Part shown: one piece after another, positions 51,470 to 61,232 of the stretch
Position numbering within the stretch: the stretch's first letter is position 1
How the letters are laid out: each line of letters opens with the position of its first letter
Source of the DNA: Candidatus Nanopelagicus hibericus
GTDB lineage: Bacteria; Actinomycetota; Actinomycetes; Nanopelagicales; Nanopelagicaceae
NCBI RefSeq assembly: GCF_002288005.1
Contig: NZ_CP016771.1
Span: 372,001 to 436,000 of the forward strand
Direction: 5' to 3'
Length of the DNA: 64,000 nt
Made by a program: the position numbers and the translations under genes
The notes under the pieces: generated by a model
What the model was told of the DNA's origin: nothing
What the model saw: the letters and a program-made list of their open reading frames with translations, nothing else
Database searches by the model: none

Positions 51470-53494
51470 GTGAGTGAGTATTCAAAAAAGGTTAGATCAG
51501 CATTAGATGCCGCAGTTACTGCAATTGGCGGACAGCCTCGATCTGGCCAAATTGAGATGGCAGAGGCGGTAGCCAATGCACTAACTGATCGGCATCATCT
51601 TTTAGTACAAGCTGGAACTGGCACTGGAAAGTCCCTTGCTTACTTAGTACCAGCGCTAGTGCATGGCAAAAAAGTATTGGTAGCAACTGCCACCTTGGCA
51701 TTGCAGCGGCAATTAGTAGAGCGAGATCTACCAAAGATAAAAGCTGCACTTGATAAAGAGTTAAACCGAGACATTTCCTTTGCGATCTATAAAGGAGTGG
51801 GTAATTACATCTGCTTGCAAAAAATGAACAACTCACCAAATGATCCAGAGGCGCAAGCAGTTTTTGAGGTCTCAACTCTTGAAGCAGATGCAAAAAGATT
51901 AAGAGCGTGGGCGCAATCGGCAAATGCAACTGGAGATCGAGATGATGCCCCAGAGGTTGACCGGCGAGTATGGGCAGCTAACTCAGTTTCAGGAAGAGAG
52001 TGCATGGGGGCGGATGAGTGTCCATCTGGATCTAAATGTTTTGCAGCGCTAGCAAAAGCCAAGGCGCAAACAGCAGATATTGTGGTTACCAACCACACCT
52101 TGCTTGCAATTGAGATTGTAGATTCACATCCGATCTTGCCTGAGCGAGATGCAATTGTTTTGGATGAAGCGCATGAGTTTATGGATCGCACGACGCAGGC
52201 GGTGACGGAGGAGATAACTGCAGCTAGAGTTTTGCGTGCTGCCAATATGGCAAGAAAACATATGCCAGGAAAAGCAGGTGATGCTCTTTTTAAAGCAAGT
52301 GAGAAGTTTGCAAAAGCAATTGGTGATTACGCAGATGATTTAAAAGCTGATCCAACAAAGGCTGGCAGGTTGGATAAGTTGCCGGCGGTATTAGAGGCAC
52401 CACTTCGGGCAGTCAAAGAGGGAGTATCTGCAGTTACTGCGCTCATTTCAGCAGATAGTGAGATTATTGATCCAAACTCCATGGCAGAACGAGCACGGGT
52501 AAAGGGTGCGCTAAATGAGATAAGCCAAACCGCTACAAAGTTATTAAAACCAGGACATACCCATGTGCTTTGGTTTGAACCAACTTACTCAACTTTGTAT
52601 TTAGCGCCATTGGCAGTGTCTGATGTATTACGTGGGAATTTGCTTACACAAACACCTGTGATTGCAACTAGTGCGACTTTAACAGTTGGTAAATCATTTG
52701 ATGCGATTGCAAAAAATATTGGTTTTGTAATTGGTGGTAAAAATGATGAGGAAAATGAAGAGGATGAGAGTGAGGATGATGACAAAGGCATAATGGATCC
52801 AGCAAATCTGCAGATCCTAGATGTTGGCTCACCCTTTGATTTTGCTAATCAAGGAATGCTTTACCTACCAAAGGATTTACCAGAGCCAGGCAGAGATGGG
52901 CCATCAAAGGAGGCGCTAACTGAGTTAGGTGAGTTAATCCAGGCAGCAGGTGGGCGCACCCTGGCTTTGTTTTCATCTTGGCGGGGAGTTGAAGCAGCTG
53001 ATGAACATTTAAGAAATGTCTTAGCTGAATTAAAGATTCCAATAATTACCCAACGACGTGGCGACTCAGTTGGTCCGTTGGTAGAAAAGTTTGCAAAGGA
53101 TGATCGATCTATTTTGCTTGGCACTATTTCATTGTGGCAGGGAATTGATGTGCCAGGGCCAGCTTGCACATTAGTTGTGATTGATCGTATTCCATTTCCA
53201 CGTCCTGATGAACCTGTGCTTTCAGCCAGAGCTGCTGAGGCAGATGCAGCAGGTGGTTCTGGTTTTATGCAGATCTCGCTACCAAGGGCTGCCTTACTTC
53301 TTGCCCAAGGAACTGGCAGATTAATTAGATCCTTAGATGATCGGGGAGTGGTGGCGATATTAGACTCTCGAATTGTTAACAAAAGATATGGCTCAATTCT
53401 TTTAAACTCCATGCCACCATTTTGGCGAAGCAGTGATGGCGCAGTGATTAAAGAGGCACTTCGTAGATTAGATGCGCAGTATTTAAAGAAATAA
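51470..53494 (+). CDS. DinG-family ATP-dependent DNA helicase
   Basis: The 674-residue XPD/DinG-type helicase has Walker A (AGTGTGKSLAYL), an iron-sulfur Cys set (CLQKM, then REC, DEC and SKC), the DEAH box (VLDEAHEFMD) and C-terminal motifs (LFSSWRGVEAAD, GTISLWQGIDVPG, QGTGRLIRS). It unwinds DNA 5' to 3' and helps resolve R-loops or damaged forks. GTG 51470 has no ribosome site and lies just after a TAATCT-like -10, so it may be leaderless. No SOS box was seen. Confidence 0.95.
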   Translation: MSEYSKKVRSALDAAVTAIGGQPRSGQIEMAEAVANALTDRHHLLVQAGTGTGKSLAYLVPALVHGKKVLVATATLALQRQLVERDLPKIKAALDKELNRDISFAIYKGVGNYICLQKMNNSPNDPEAQAVFEVSTLEADAKRLRAWAQSANATGDRDDAPEVDRRVWAANSVSGRECMGADECPSGSKCFAALAKAKAQTADIVVTNHTLLAIEIVDSHPILPERDAIVLDEAHEFMDRTTQAVTEEITAARVLRAANMARKHMPGKAGDALFKASEKFAKAIGDYADDLKADPTKAGRLDKLPAVLEAPLRAVKEGVSAVTALISADSEIIDPNSMAERARVKGALNEISQTATKLLKPGHTHVLWFEPTYSTLYLAPLAVSDVLRGNLLTQTPVIATSATLTVGKSFDAIAKNIGFVIGGKNDEENEEDESEDDDKGIMDPANLQILDVGSPFDFANQGMLYLPKDLPEPGRDGPSKEALTELGELIQAAGGRTLALFSSWRGVEAADEHLRNVLAELKIPIITQRRGDSVGPLVEKFAKDDRSILLGTISLWQGIDVPGPACTLVVIDRIPFPRPDEPVLSARAAEADAAGGSGFMQISLPRAALLLAQGTGRLIRSLDDRGVVAILDSRIVNKRYGSILLNSMPPFWRSSDGAVIKEALRRLDAQYLKK

Positions 53495-53968
53495 TTAAAG
53501 AGATTTTAACTTGGTCAGCAATTGTGGCCAGGTATTTGCAAAACTAGGGTGTAGATTCTTATTTTCCACCTGATCAAATGCCACCCAAGCCACCTCTTTG
53601 GACTCATCATTTGCTTCATGGGCAACTAATTCAGGGTGTGCCTTGGCAATCACTGTGTGATAAGCCCAAACACCATGATCATCGGTGAAGATCTCACCCG
53701 GTGTTAAATCCTTTTCAAAAATACCAATCTCTTCATGCCCCTCTCGGATCGCAGCCTCAACTGGGCTCTCATGAGAGTCTCTTGCACCACCTGGAATACC
53801 CCAGGTATCACCATTGTGCACCCATGGTGCTCGGTGTTGCATAAGAATTGTTTTATCCCTTACTAACAGTAATCCTGCTGCGCCATGTAAACCCCAATGC
53901 TTGCCACCACAATTACATTGGATCCAACCATCGCCATCACGGTGCGCCATAACCGAAGTTTTACACAC
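53495..53968 (-). CDS. NUDIX hydrolase
   Basis: The 157-residue protein has a Nudix box near residues 60-85: GGARDSHESPVEAAIREG, followed by HEEIGI, matching GX5EX7REUXEEXGU with Gly in the first aliphatic position. An N-terminal stretch (DGWIQCNCGGKHWGLHGAAG) is typical of actinobacterial members. It probably hydrolyses a nucleoside diphosphate-linked metabolite. It ends exactly one base from dinG, in convergence. Confidence 0.93.
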   Translation of the reverse strand: MCKTSVMAHRDGDGWIQCNCGGKHWGLHGAAGLLLVRDKTILMQHRAPWVHNGDTWGIPGGARDSHESPVEAAIREGHEEIGIFEKDLTPGEIFTDDHGVWAYHTVIAKAHPELVAHEANDESKEVAWVAFDQVENKNLHPSFANTWPQLLTKLKSL

Positions 53969-54035
53969 AAATTAGTAATGCACAGCCAGCAGATTTTTCA
54001 AGCGAGGGATTACGGTAAATACCTAGATTATCCCC

Positions 54036-54560
54036 ATGTTTAATCGAAAGAAGCTGATGGCAATTTTATTGTTGCCAATCTTATTAAGTGGCTGCGCTAA
54101 AGCGGAAGGGGCGCTGGCACCAAAAAGTAATGAGATCAGCGAGCAGGGGTTTGAAGCAGTTGATGATCCAATTGATAAACAGTTGCTGCCAGAGGTTGAT
54201 CCCGCATCCCTTGATCCGATAATCAATTATGTCGATGGTTTAAACCTGGCCTTGACCGGTGAGTTTATTTATCTGCGCTCCACCGCACTGCCCACCTGTG
54301 GCTGCCTAAAGATTGCTAAGCGGCTGGAGAATCTATTTAAGAGCGCCACTTTAATTGGTGGCCACTACCAATTAACCAGTATCAACCTAGAAAAAGATGG
54401 CTTGAATCAAAAAAGTTTTAAGGTAGTAATTAATCGAAGTGATATCAAAAAAATTGATAAGTACAGCCGGCAATCCATCCTGTGGAGTGCCTCCACCATT
54501 AGTAATTTATTTATTGTGCAACGAGTCGGTGAGGAGTGGTTATTAAGCGATACCAAGTAG
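54036..54560 (+). CDS. Lipoprotein, DUF6318-like
   Basis: The 174-residue protein has a lipobox (LLSGC) after MFNRKKLMAILLLPI. The mature domain contains DPIINYVDGLNLALTGEF and LPTCGCLKIA, a pattern I associate with actinobacterial DUF6318 lipoproteins. TAGATT just upstream of the ATG suggests a leaderless message. It overlaps the next gene. Confidence 0.75.
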   Translation: MFNRKKLMAILLLPILLSGCAKAEGALAPKSNEISEQGFEAVDDPIDKQLLPEVDPASLDPIINYVDGLNLALTGEFIYLRSTALPTCGCLKIAKRLENLFKSATLIGGHYQLTSINLEKDGLNQKSFKVVINRSDIKKIDKYSRQSILWSASTISNLFIVQRVGEEWLLSDTK

Positions 54561-55252
54561 GGGTAATACTCATTTTATTGCTGCAAAGCCCTATCGCCTA
54601 TGCAAGTGATGAGTGTGTAGATAAAACCTGTGTAGATGTCTTTACCGAGGATAATCAGCTAATTATTACCGCCCAGAAAAACGGTCAGAAGCCAACTGCT
54701 AAGCCAAAACCAACTGTGAAACCAAAGGCAGTTGCAAAACCAGTAGTAAAGCCAACTCTAAAACCAACCTTTAAGCCAACCTTTACGCCCAAGCCAATTA
54801 AAAAAATAGCGGCGCCAAAAGCTAAAATAGCTAGCGCCTCATTATCTGATCGATTGATAAAGCTGTTGCCGGTTGGTGATATTAATTTTCAACCTGAAAA
54901 GGATGCTTTAGTAAACATGCCGGTCTATTTTTGGACCCAAACTCCCCAGCGATTTAATGCGGTGGTGCCGATTTTAGATCTCATTGTTTATGTCAATTTA
55001 TACTCAACCTTTGTTTGGTCCTTCGGTGATGGCGGATTTATCACCACCACCAACCAGGGGGCGGCATTTCCATTGGGCTCAATTACGCACACTTATAAAA
55101 ACAATGATCAGTATCAGGTTGGGCTGAAGGTAATTTGGCGGGGAACATGGAGTGTTAATGGGGTTACTACACCAATAAGTGGTGATGGGATTACGCAAAG
55201 TATTACTAGGGGATTATCGGTAGTAGATGCGGTTGGAAGATTTACTAAGTAA
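54536..55252 (+). CDS. Secreted protein with Pro/Lys-rich linker and PKD-like domain
   Basis: The 238-residue protein starts with GTG 54536, overlapping the lipoprotein gene by 25 nt. It has a signal peptide (cleavage near AYAS), a repetitive KPTVKPK-type linker (about 45-85) and a C-terminal PKD-like domain (FVWSFGDGGFITT, THTYKNNDQYQVGLKV). The linker may span the cell wall. Its pairing with a lipoprotein suggests an exported complex. Confidence 0.75.
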   Translation: MVIKRYQVGVILILLLQSPIAYASDECVDKTCVDVFTEDNQLIITAQKNGQKPTAKPKPTVKPKAVAKPVVKPTLKPTFKPTFTPKPIKKIAAPKAKIASASLSDRLIKLLPVGDINFQPEKDALVNMPVYFWTQTPQRFNAVVPILDLIVYVNLYSTFVWSFGDGGFITTTNQGAAFPLGSITHTYKNNDQYQVGLKVIWRGTWSVNGVTTPISGDGITQSITRGLSVVDAVGRFTK

Positions 55253-55309
55253 TCCACAATTTTACTAGTGGGTGAGAAATTACCACCACTACTTTGGCAA
55301 TCTACCGCT

Positions 55310-55825
55310 ATGACAAATAACCTATTACTTGAAGATCAATTATCAAAGATAACTGCAATAAATTATGAGGGTGATGAGGTATTAAAGCAGCAACGGCTAG
55401 GAGCGGTTGCTGTTAATGAGTTGGTTGCCAGGTTTACTACTACACCAGAGAAAATAGATGATGAGTTGGTAGCAGTTGTGTTGGTGCGGCTTAAAGATTT
55501 ACAGGTCCGTGATTACGCAATGGGATTAACAAATAATGAAAATATTGACCAGCTCTTTAATCTTTGGCACTGGCTAATTGGTGTGGCGCCAATTGGCCAC
55601 ATTGCCCCGGTTGCCTGCATCTTTGCCGCTTGTGCTTATGAATCAGGCGAAGCAGATTTAGCAAACAAGGCGTTAGATAAAGCTTTTATTGATGAGGCTA
55701 ATTACCCACTTGCGATCTTGCTGCGGCGGGTCTTTTTTGCCAACTGGCCAGCGGAGCATTTTGCTGCGATGCGGGCGCAACTTCACCCTAAGATTTGCGC
55801 CCAACTTTTTGGTAGTAGTATTTAA
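55310..55825 (+). CDS. DUF4192-family protein
   Basis: The product (171 residues from ATG 55310; the frame is open to 55268) has the C-terminal DUF4192 pattern: RLKDLQVRDYAMG, APVACIFAACAYESGEADLA and NKALDKAFIDEANYPLAILL. The family is typical of Actinobacteria and its function is unknown. It appears shorter than full-length members (over 300), so the N-terminal half is missing. Confidence 0.7.
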   Translation: MTNNLLLEDQLSKITAINYEGDEVLKQQRLGAVAVNELVARFTTTPEKIDDELVAVVLVRLKDLQVRDYAMGLTNNENIDQLFNLWHWLIGVAPIGHIAPVACIFAACAYESGEADLANKALDKAFIDEANYPLAILLRRVFFANWPAEHFAAMRAQLHPKICAQLFGSSI

Positions 55826-55861
55826 TAACTAAACGGCGCTGTTTAGTAGAGTGGTTTTAAA

Positions 55862-56944
55862 ATGATTATTGGTATTCCAAAAGAGATCAAAAATAATGAG
55901 TTCAGGGTTTCGGCAACCCCATCTGGTGTTCACGCATATGTAGCAGCCGGGCATCAGGTATTGGTTGAGAAAAATGCAGGTCTTGGCTCTGGCATCTTGG
56001 ATGCTGATTACATCCAAGCGGGGGCAAAAATTATTGACTCTGCCGAGGAGATTTGGCAAAAGGCAGATTTAATTCAAAAAGTTAAGGAGCCGATTGAGGC
56101 TGAGTATAAAAGAATGCGTAAGGGACAAATTCTTTATACCTATCTACACCTAGCTGCAAATAAAGCTTGTACACAAGCAATTATGGATTCAGGTTGTACT
56201 GCAATTGCCTATGAAACAGTTGAGATTGATGGCGCGCTGCCACTACTTGCACCGATGAGTGAGGTGGCAGGGCGAATGAGTATTCAAGTAGGAGCAGCAG
56301 CACTTGAAGCAAGTAAGGGTGGCCGTGGGGTATTACTGGGTGGAGTGCCAGGGGTTCGCCCCGGCAAAGTGGTAGTAATCGGTGGCGGTGTTGTTGGAGT
56401 TGCGGCAGCAACAATTGCCCATGGCATGAGGGCTAATGTGACGGTGATGGATTTAGATTTAAGACGTCTTGCCCAAATCGATCAGATATTTGCCGGCAAT
56501 GTTAAGACTTTAGCCTCAAGTGAGTATGAGATTGAAAAAGAGGTAATGAATGCTGATCTAGTAATTGGCGCAGTATTAGTTCATGGCGCAAAAGCTCCTA
56601 AATTAGTAAGTAATGCGCTGGTGAAAAAGATGAAGGGCGGCTCTGTTTTAGTTGATGTAGCAATTGATCAAGGTGGCTGCTTTGAAGATTCCAAACCAAC
56701 TACTCATCAAGAGCCGACCTATAAGGTCCATGATGCAATTTTTTATTGTGTGGCAAATATGCCAGGGGCGGTTCCCGCCACCTCCACCTACGCACTTGCC
56801 AACGCCACTATTGGATACGGCTTAGCCCTGGCAAATAAAGGGTGGCAGAAGGCGTTGAGTGATGATGCTGGCTTGGCTTTAGGGCTTAATGTGAATGAGG
56901 GCAAAATTATTTATGCCGCAGTTGCAAAGGCGCATAATCTCTAG
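55862..56944 (+). CDS. ald: Alanine dehydrogenase
   Basis: The 360-residue protein matches Ald: MIIGIPKEIKNNEFRVSATP, the catalytic Lys/His region (KVKEPIEAEYKRMRKGQILYTYLHLAA), the NAD-binding GGGVVGVAAATIAHG and YCVANMPGAVPATSTYAL at the C-terminus. It converts L-alanine to pyruvate and ammonium with NAD, and may serve in alanine use or nitrogen balance. Confidence 0.97.
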   Translation: MIIGIPKEIKNNEFRVSATPSGVHAYVAAGHQVLVEKNAGLGSGILDADYIQAGAKIIDSAEEIWQKADLIQKVKEPIEAEYKRMRKGQILYTYLHLAANKACTQAIMDSGCTAIAYETVEIDGALPLLAPMSEVAGRMSIQVGAAALEASKGGRGVLLGGVPGVRPGKVVVIGGGVVGVAAATIAHGMRANVTVMDLDLRRLAQIDQIFAGNVKTLASSEYEIEKEVMNADLVIGAVLVHGAKAPKLVSNALVKKMKGGSVLVDVAIDQGGCFEDSKPTTHQEPTYKVHDAIFYCVANMPGAVPATSTYALANATIGYGLALANKGWQKALSDDAGLALGLNVNEGKIIYAAVAKAHNL

Positions 56945-56956
56945 TATTTTTCGCCA

Positions 56957-57061
56957 TAGGTCATGAGTCTTAGTTCATAGCCCCGGCTAACTAAGCGGCA
57001 ACCCTCCACCACGGTGGGGTGCTCCGGGTGAAGACCAGGTCGATAGCAAGGTGCCATCGGC
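56957..57061 (+). ncRNA. SAM-IV riboswitch aptamer
   Basis: The conserved landmarks are in order: GGTCATGAG, AGCCCCGGCT, GCGGCAACCCTCC, GGTGGGGTGCTCCGGGTG, AAGACCAGGTCG, then the 3' pseudoknot arm. These match the SAM-IV class known from Actinobacteria. It binds S-adenosylmethionine and lies 74 nt before metY, whose product makes homocysteine for methionine synthesis, so ligand binding should lower metY-metX expression. Confidence 0.92.
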
Positions 57062-57083
57062 AAGAGTGGTTGGATAAAAAAAC

Positions 57084-57107
57084 TTAGGGCTTGACCCTAA
57101 TTCTTTT
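57084..57107 (+). terminator. Riboswitch expression-platform terminator
   Basis: TTAGGG (57084-57089) and CCCTAA (57095-57100) form a 6-bp stem with a 5-nt loop, followed by TTCTTTT. It lies 22 nt after the aptamer and could be a conditional terminator. Confidence 0.55.
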
Positions 57108-57111
57108 AACA

Positions 57112-57129
57112 CCACCTTCAACAAGGAGG
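57112..57129 (+). promoter_or_regulatory. Possible ribosome-site-sequestering hairpin of metY
   Basis: CCACCTT (57112-57118) can pair with AAGGAGG (57123-57129), the metY ribosome site, with one A-A mismatch and a CAAC loop. It would hide the site when formed, giving a second possible translational switch. Confidence 0.45.
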
Positions 57130-57134
57130 TTGTT

Positions 57135-58439
57135 TTGTCATACTCATTTGAAACCCAACAAATACATGCTGGTCAAGTTGCTGATCCAACTACTGGCGCT
57201 CGCGCACTGCCGTTGTATCAAACAACTGCATATCAATTCCGCGATACCAAGCATGCAGCTGATCTATTTGGCTTAGCTGAGCTAGGAAATATCTACACCC
57301 GAATCATGAATCCAACGCAGGATACGGTGGAGCAGCGAATTGCTGCCTTAGAAGGTGGCGTTGCCGCTTTGCTGCTTGCCTCTGGCTCTGCTGCAACCAC
57401 CTTTGCAATATTAAATCTGGCAGAGGCGGGTGATCACATCGTTTCATCCCCTTCTTTATACGGGGGTACCTACAATCTTTTCCATTACACCCTGCCAAAG
57501 TTTGGTATCGAGGTTTCCTTTGTTGAAAATCCAGATGATCCAGAGAGCTGGCGCAAAGCGGTAAAGCCAAATACCAAGGCATTTTTTGGTGAGACGATTG
57601 CGAATCCAAAAAATGATCTTTTGGATATTGAAACTGTGGCAAAGATTGCCCATGAAAACAATGTGCCATTAATCGTTGATAACACGGTGGCCACCCCATA
57701 CTTAATTAGACCAATTGAGTGGGGCGCAGATGTAGTGGTTCACTCCGCTACTAAATTCCTATCTGGCCATGGAAATGCGGTAGTTGGCGCGATTGTGGAC
57801 TCGGGTAAATTTGATTACGCCAAATATCCAGAGAAGTTTAAAAACTTCAACCAACCAGATCCTTCCTACCATGGCTTGGTATACGCCCAAGCTCTAGGAG
57901 TTGGCTCTGCCTTTGGGGCAAACCTTGCCTACATATTCAAGATTAGATTGACACTGCTACGCGATATTGGCGCCGCTGTTTCACCATTTAATGCTTGGTT
58001 ACTTGCTCAAGGGCTTGAGACTTTATCTCTACGTATTGAGCGCCATGTTGAAAATGCCAAGGCGGTTGCGGCATTTTTAGAAAAACACCCACAAGTATCC
58101 TCAGTTAACTACGCATCCTTGTCTAGTTCAAAGTGGAATAAGTTAGCGAGCAAGTACTCACCAAAGGGCAGTGGTTCAGTTCTCTCCTTTGAAATTAAGG
58201 GGGGCATAGAGGCGGGCAAGAAATTTATTGAAGCGCTAAACCTGCACTCACATGTAGCAAATATTGGCGATGTTAGAAGTTTGGCAATTCACCCAGCATC
58301 TACCACCCACTCACAGCTTTCACCTGCGGAGCAATTAACCGCTGGTGTTACCCCAGGTTTGGTTCGGTTATCTGTTGGTATTGAAAATATCAAAGATATT
58401 CAAGCCGATCTTGAAAAAGCATTTGCTGCTGCTAAGTAA
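57135..58439 (+). CDS. metY: O-acetylhomoserine sulfhydrylase
   Basis: The 434-residue PLP enzyme starts with TTG, 5 nt after a strong AAGGAGG. PLP-binding Lys207 lies in HSATKFLSGHGN, with GNIYTRIMNPTQDTVEQRIA and a C-terminal SVGIENIKDIQADL typical of the Cys/Met metabolism family. It condenses O-acetylhomoserine with sulfide to homocysteine. It is under the SAM-IV riboswitch and is co-transcribed with metX, 3 nt on. Confidence 0.97.
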   Translation: MSYSFETQQIHAGQVADPTTGARALPLYQTTAYQFRDTKHAADLFGLAELGNIYTRIMNPTQDTVEQRIAALEGGVAALLLASGSAATTFAILNLAEAGDHIVSSPSLYGGTYNLFHYTLPKFGIEVSFVENPDDPESWRKAVKPNTKAFFGETIANPKNDLLDIETVAKIAHENNVPLIVDNTVATPYLIRPIEWGADVVVHSATKFLSGHGNAVVGAIVDSGKFDYAKYPEKFKNFNQPDPSYHGLVYAQALGVGSAFGANLAYIFKIRLTLLRDIGAAVSPFNAWLLAQGLETLSLRIERHVENAKAVAAFLEKHPQVSSVNYASLSSSKWNKLASKYSPKGSGSVLSFEIKGGIEAGKKFIEALNLHSHVANIGDVRSLAIHPASTTHSQLSPAEQLTAGVTPGLVRLSVGIENIKDIQADLEKAFAAAK

Positions 58440-58442
58440 ATA

Positions 58443-59540
58443 ATGAGCAAAGTAAATCCAGCAGTTACCGGGGCGTGGTTAGAAGATCATGACCCCGGGG
58501 ATCGCCAATTTCTATCGATTGGCGATTTGACGTTGGAATCAGGTGAGGTATTACCTGATGTGGTAATTGCTTATCAAAGTTGGGGAAAATTAAACTCTGC
58601 AGGTGATAATGCAATTTTGGTAAATCACGCGTTAACTGGCTGGGCAGATGTCAATGGTTGGTGGCCACAGATGGTCGGATCTGGCCTGCCATTTGATAGT
58701 GATAAGTACTTTGTTGTCTGCCCAAATGTAATTGGTGGCTGCCAAGGATCAACTGGGCCATCCTCGTTAGCACCGGATGGCAAAAGATGGGGATCTAGAT
58801 TTCCGGTACTAACTATCAGAGATATGGTGGCAGCAGAGCTAGCTTTCACAAAACAAATAGGCGTGATGAAATATCAATTATCAGTTGGCCCATCCCTAGG
58901 CGGAATGCGCAGTTTGGAGTGGGCGATTGATTACCCAGAATTAATTGGCGCTATCTGCACCATTGGCTCATCGGCTGTGGCAACTGGGGATCAAATTGGC
59001 GCAGCCTCAATTCAGTTGCGAGCAATAAAGAGTGATCCAAACTTTAATAATGGTGATTATTATGAACAAAGTACTGGTCCAATCGAGGGAATGGGAATCG
59101 CTCGAAGGATTGCACATTTAACCTATCGAACTGAGTCGGAGATGGATGTCAGGTTTGGTCGGGAGTTACAAGGAGATGAGACTGGTAGATACGCGGTGGA
59201 GTCCTATTTAGATCACCATGCACAGAAGTTAGCCAAAAGATTTGATGCTAATACCTATATTTCCTTAACCGAGGCGATGAACTCCCATGATGTTGGGCGA
59301 GATCGAGGCGGTGTGGCAGCTGCCTTATCAAAGATAAAGGTGCCAATCCATGTGATCTCGATTGATACCGATCGGCTTTTTCCTCCCCGCCTGCAACAGG
59401 AGATCAAAGAGTTAGCCCCAGATATGACCGAACTTCACACCATCGCCTCACCATTTGGCCATGATGGCTTCTTAATTGAGGTGGAATCGGTTGGACAGAT
59501 CATTAGAAATACGCTCAATCTGCAAAATATCTCAAATTGA
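58443..59540 (+). CDS. metX: Homoserine O-acetyltransferase
   Basis: The 365-residue alpha/beta hydrolase-fold transferase has the nucleophile elbow at Ser151 (VGPSLGGMRSLEW), NHALTGWADVNGWW, the Asp in DTDRLFPPRLQQ and the His in FGHDGFL. It acetylates L-homoserine with acetyl-CoA to feed metY. Both follow the SAM-IV riboswitch. Confidence 0.97.
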   Translation: MSKVNPAVTGAWLEDHDPGDRQFLSIGDLTLESGEVLPDVVIAYQSWGKLNSAGDNAILVNHALTGWADVNGWWPQMVGSGLPFDSDKYFVVCPNVIGGCQGSTGPSSLAPDGKRWGSRFPVLTIRDMVAAELAFTKQIGVMKYQLSVGPSLGGMRSLEWAIDYPELIGAICTIGSSAVATGDQIGAASIQLRAIKSDPNFNNGDYYEQSTGPIEGMGIARRIAHLTYRTESEMDVRFGRELQGDETGRYAVESYLDHHAQKLAKRFDANTYISLTEAMNSHDVGRDRGGVAAALSKIKVPIHVISIDTDRLFPPRLQQEIKELAPDMTELHTIASPFGHDGFLIEVESVGQIIRNTLNLQNISN

Positions 59541-59647
59541 TCAATTTGGATGTGCATTTACCCCTGTGGACAATTTATAATATAGCCAGGGGTCGAGCGG
59601 TTAAAAAAAATCGCAAAAGCATACGACTCAAAAACAAAGGATGACTT

Positions 59648-61219
59648 GTGGCTGTATCTCGTGCGCCCAAAAAAGGCGTTAAAGCAGGAAAGGGTAAACA
59701 AAAGCCTGTGAAAAAAAAGAGTTCAGTTAAGAAAGTTGCAACAAAAAAAGTAAAGCCTGCCAAAAAAGTAATAAAGATTCCACAGAAGGCAATATTAGAT
59801 GCCAAAGATGTAGGAATGATTCTTAAGGTAAGAGATTTAGTTAATCAACAAAAATCTGTAATGGCCGAGGTTAATTCTCGTGGCATAAGTAATATTCATA
59901 GGATTGCCAAAAAATCTGACCAAGATATAGTTTTAATCGCCCGTGAATTAGAGGTGAGTGTTCCCAAACAAATAGAAAAACTTCGCAAACTTGGTTTAAC
60001 ACCATATCGCATGCTAAAGAAAAGTGAGTTGGCATTATTCATTCCACCTGCTCCAAAGCCAACCGCTGCTGGCAAAGCTGAAAAGGTTACTAAGGTAAAA
60101 ATTGATGGTGAAGAGGTTGAGTTAGAAGAGGTTGAGTTAGAGGATTTAGACAAGTTAGTTGATGAGAAAGAGGAGGGTGCTACCGAGGAGGGTGCCTCTG
60201 AGATTCGAGTTGTAAATGTGGCGGAAGAATCACAAAATGAGGCCAATTCTTTTGTACTTAAAGATTCTGAAGAAGATGACGCTCCACCGCAAACGGTATT
60301 AACCGCTGGTGCCACCGCAGATCCAGTAAAGGATTACTTAAAACTAATCGGCCGGGTGCCACTATTAAATGCTGAGCTAGAGGTTTCTTTAGCCCAATCA
60401 GTTGAGGCTGGACTATTTGCCGAGGAAAAAATTGCTAAAGATAAGAAGATGGATAAAAAGCTAAAGCGTGAGTTACAACAAATTATTATCAATGGCAAAC
60501 GTGATAAGAACCATCTACTCGAGGCAAACCTTCGGTTGGTAGTCTCACTTGCCAAGCGCTATACCGGACGTGGCATGTTGTTCTTAGATCTAATCCAAGA
60601 GGGAAATCTTGGTTTAATCCGCGCAGTTGAAAAGTTTGATTACACAAAAGGTTATAAGTTCTCAACCTATGCCACCTGGTGGATTCGCCAAGCGATTACT
60701 AGAGCGATGGCAGATCAAGCAAGAACAATTCGTATCCCAGTACATATGGTGGAGGTTATTAATAAGTTAGCCAGAGTACAGCGGCAGATGTTGCAAGATT
60801 TAGGAAGAGAGCCAACTCCGGAGGAGTTAGCTAAAGAGTTAGATATGACACCAGAAAAAGTTGTTGAGGTTCAAAAGTACGGCAGGGAGCCAATCTCACT
60901 TCACACTCCATTGGGTGAAGAGGGCGATAGCGAGTTTGGTGATCTAATTGAGGATTCAGAGGCGATCGTGCCAGCTGATGCTGTTTCCTTTACCTTATTA
61001 CAAGAGCAGCTGCACTCAGTTCTAGATACATTATCTGAACGAGAGGCTGGAGTGGTTGCGATGCGCTTTGGTTTAACCGACGGCCAACCAAAAACCCTAG
61101 ATGAAATCGGCAAGGTTTATGGAGTGACTCGAGAGCGAATTCGTCAGATTGAATCGAAAACAATGTCAAAATTGCGCCACCCATCCAGGTCGCAAGTACT
61201 TCGTGATTATCTAGATTAA
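59648..61219 (+). CDS. Principal RNA polymerase sigma factor (RpoD/HrdB type)
   Basis: The 523-residue protein starts with GTG. A Lys-rich N-terminus (about 1-45) and an acidic stretch (about 150-185) precede region 1.2 ([20 protein letters not shown]), region 2 ([23 protein letters not shown]), region 3 ([19 protein letters not shown]) and region 4 ([20 protein letters not shown]). These give -10 and -35 recognition for housekeeping promoters. The Lys-rich leader is typical of actinobacterial HrdB proteins. Confidence 0.96.
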   Translation: MAVSRAPKKGVKAGKGKQKPVKKKSSVKKVATKKVKPAKKVIKIPQKAILDAKDVGMILKVRDLVNQQKSVMAEVNSRGISNIHRIAKKSDQDIVLIARELEVSVPKQIEKLRKLGLTPYRMLKKSELALFIPPAPKPTAAGKAEKVTKVKIDGEEVELEEVELEDLDKLVDEKEEGATEEGASEIRVVNVAEESQNEANSFVLKDSEEDDAPPQTVLTAGATADPVKDYLKLIGRVPLLNAELEVSLAQSVEAGLFAEEKIAKDKKMDKKLKRELQQIIINGKRDKNHLLEANLRLVVSLAKRYTGRGMLFLDLIQEGNLGLIRAVEKFDYTKGYKFSTYATWWIRQAITRAMADQARTIRIPVHMVEVINKLARVQRQMLQDLGREPTPEELAKELDMTPEKVVEVQKYGREPISLHTPLGEEGDSEFGDLIEDSEAIVPADAVSFTLLQEQLHSVLDTLSEREAGVVAMRFGLTDGQPKTLDEIGKVYGVTRERIRQIESKTMSKLRHPSRSQVLRDYLD

Positions 61220-61232
61220 GGGAGAGAAAATA

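Noticed and set aside
52585-52791. Minus-strand Ser-rich frame in dinG, and similar long antisense frames in GH13, nrdJ and the sigma gene
   Set aside because: They are low-complexity shadows of acidic or repetitive coding stretches on the other strand.
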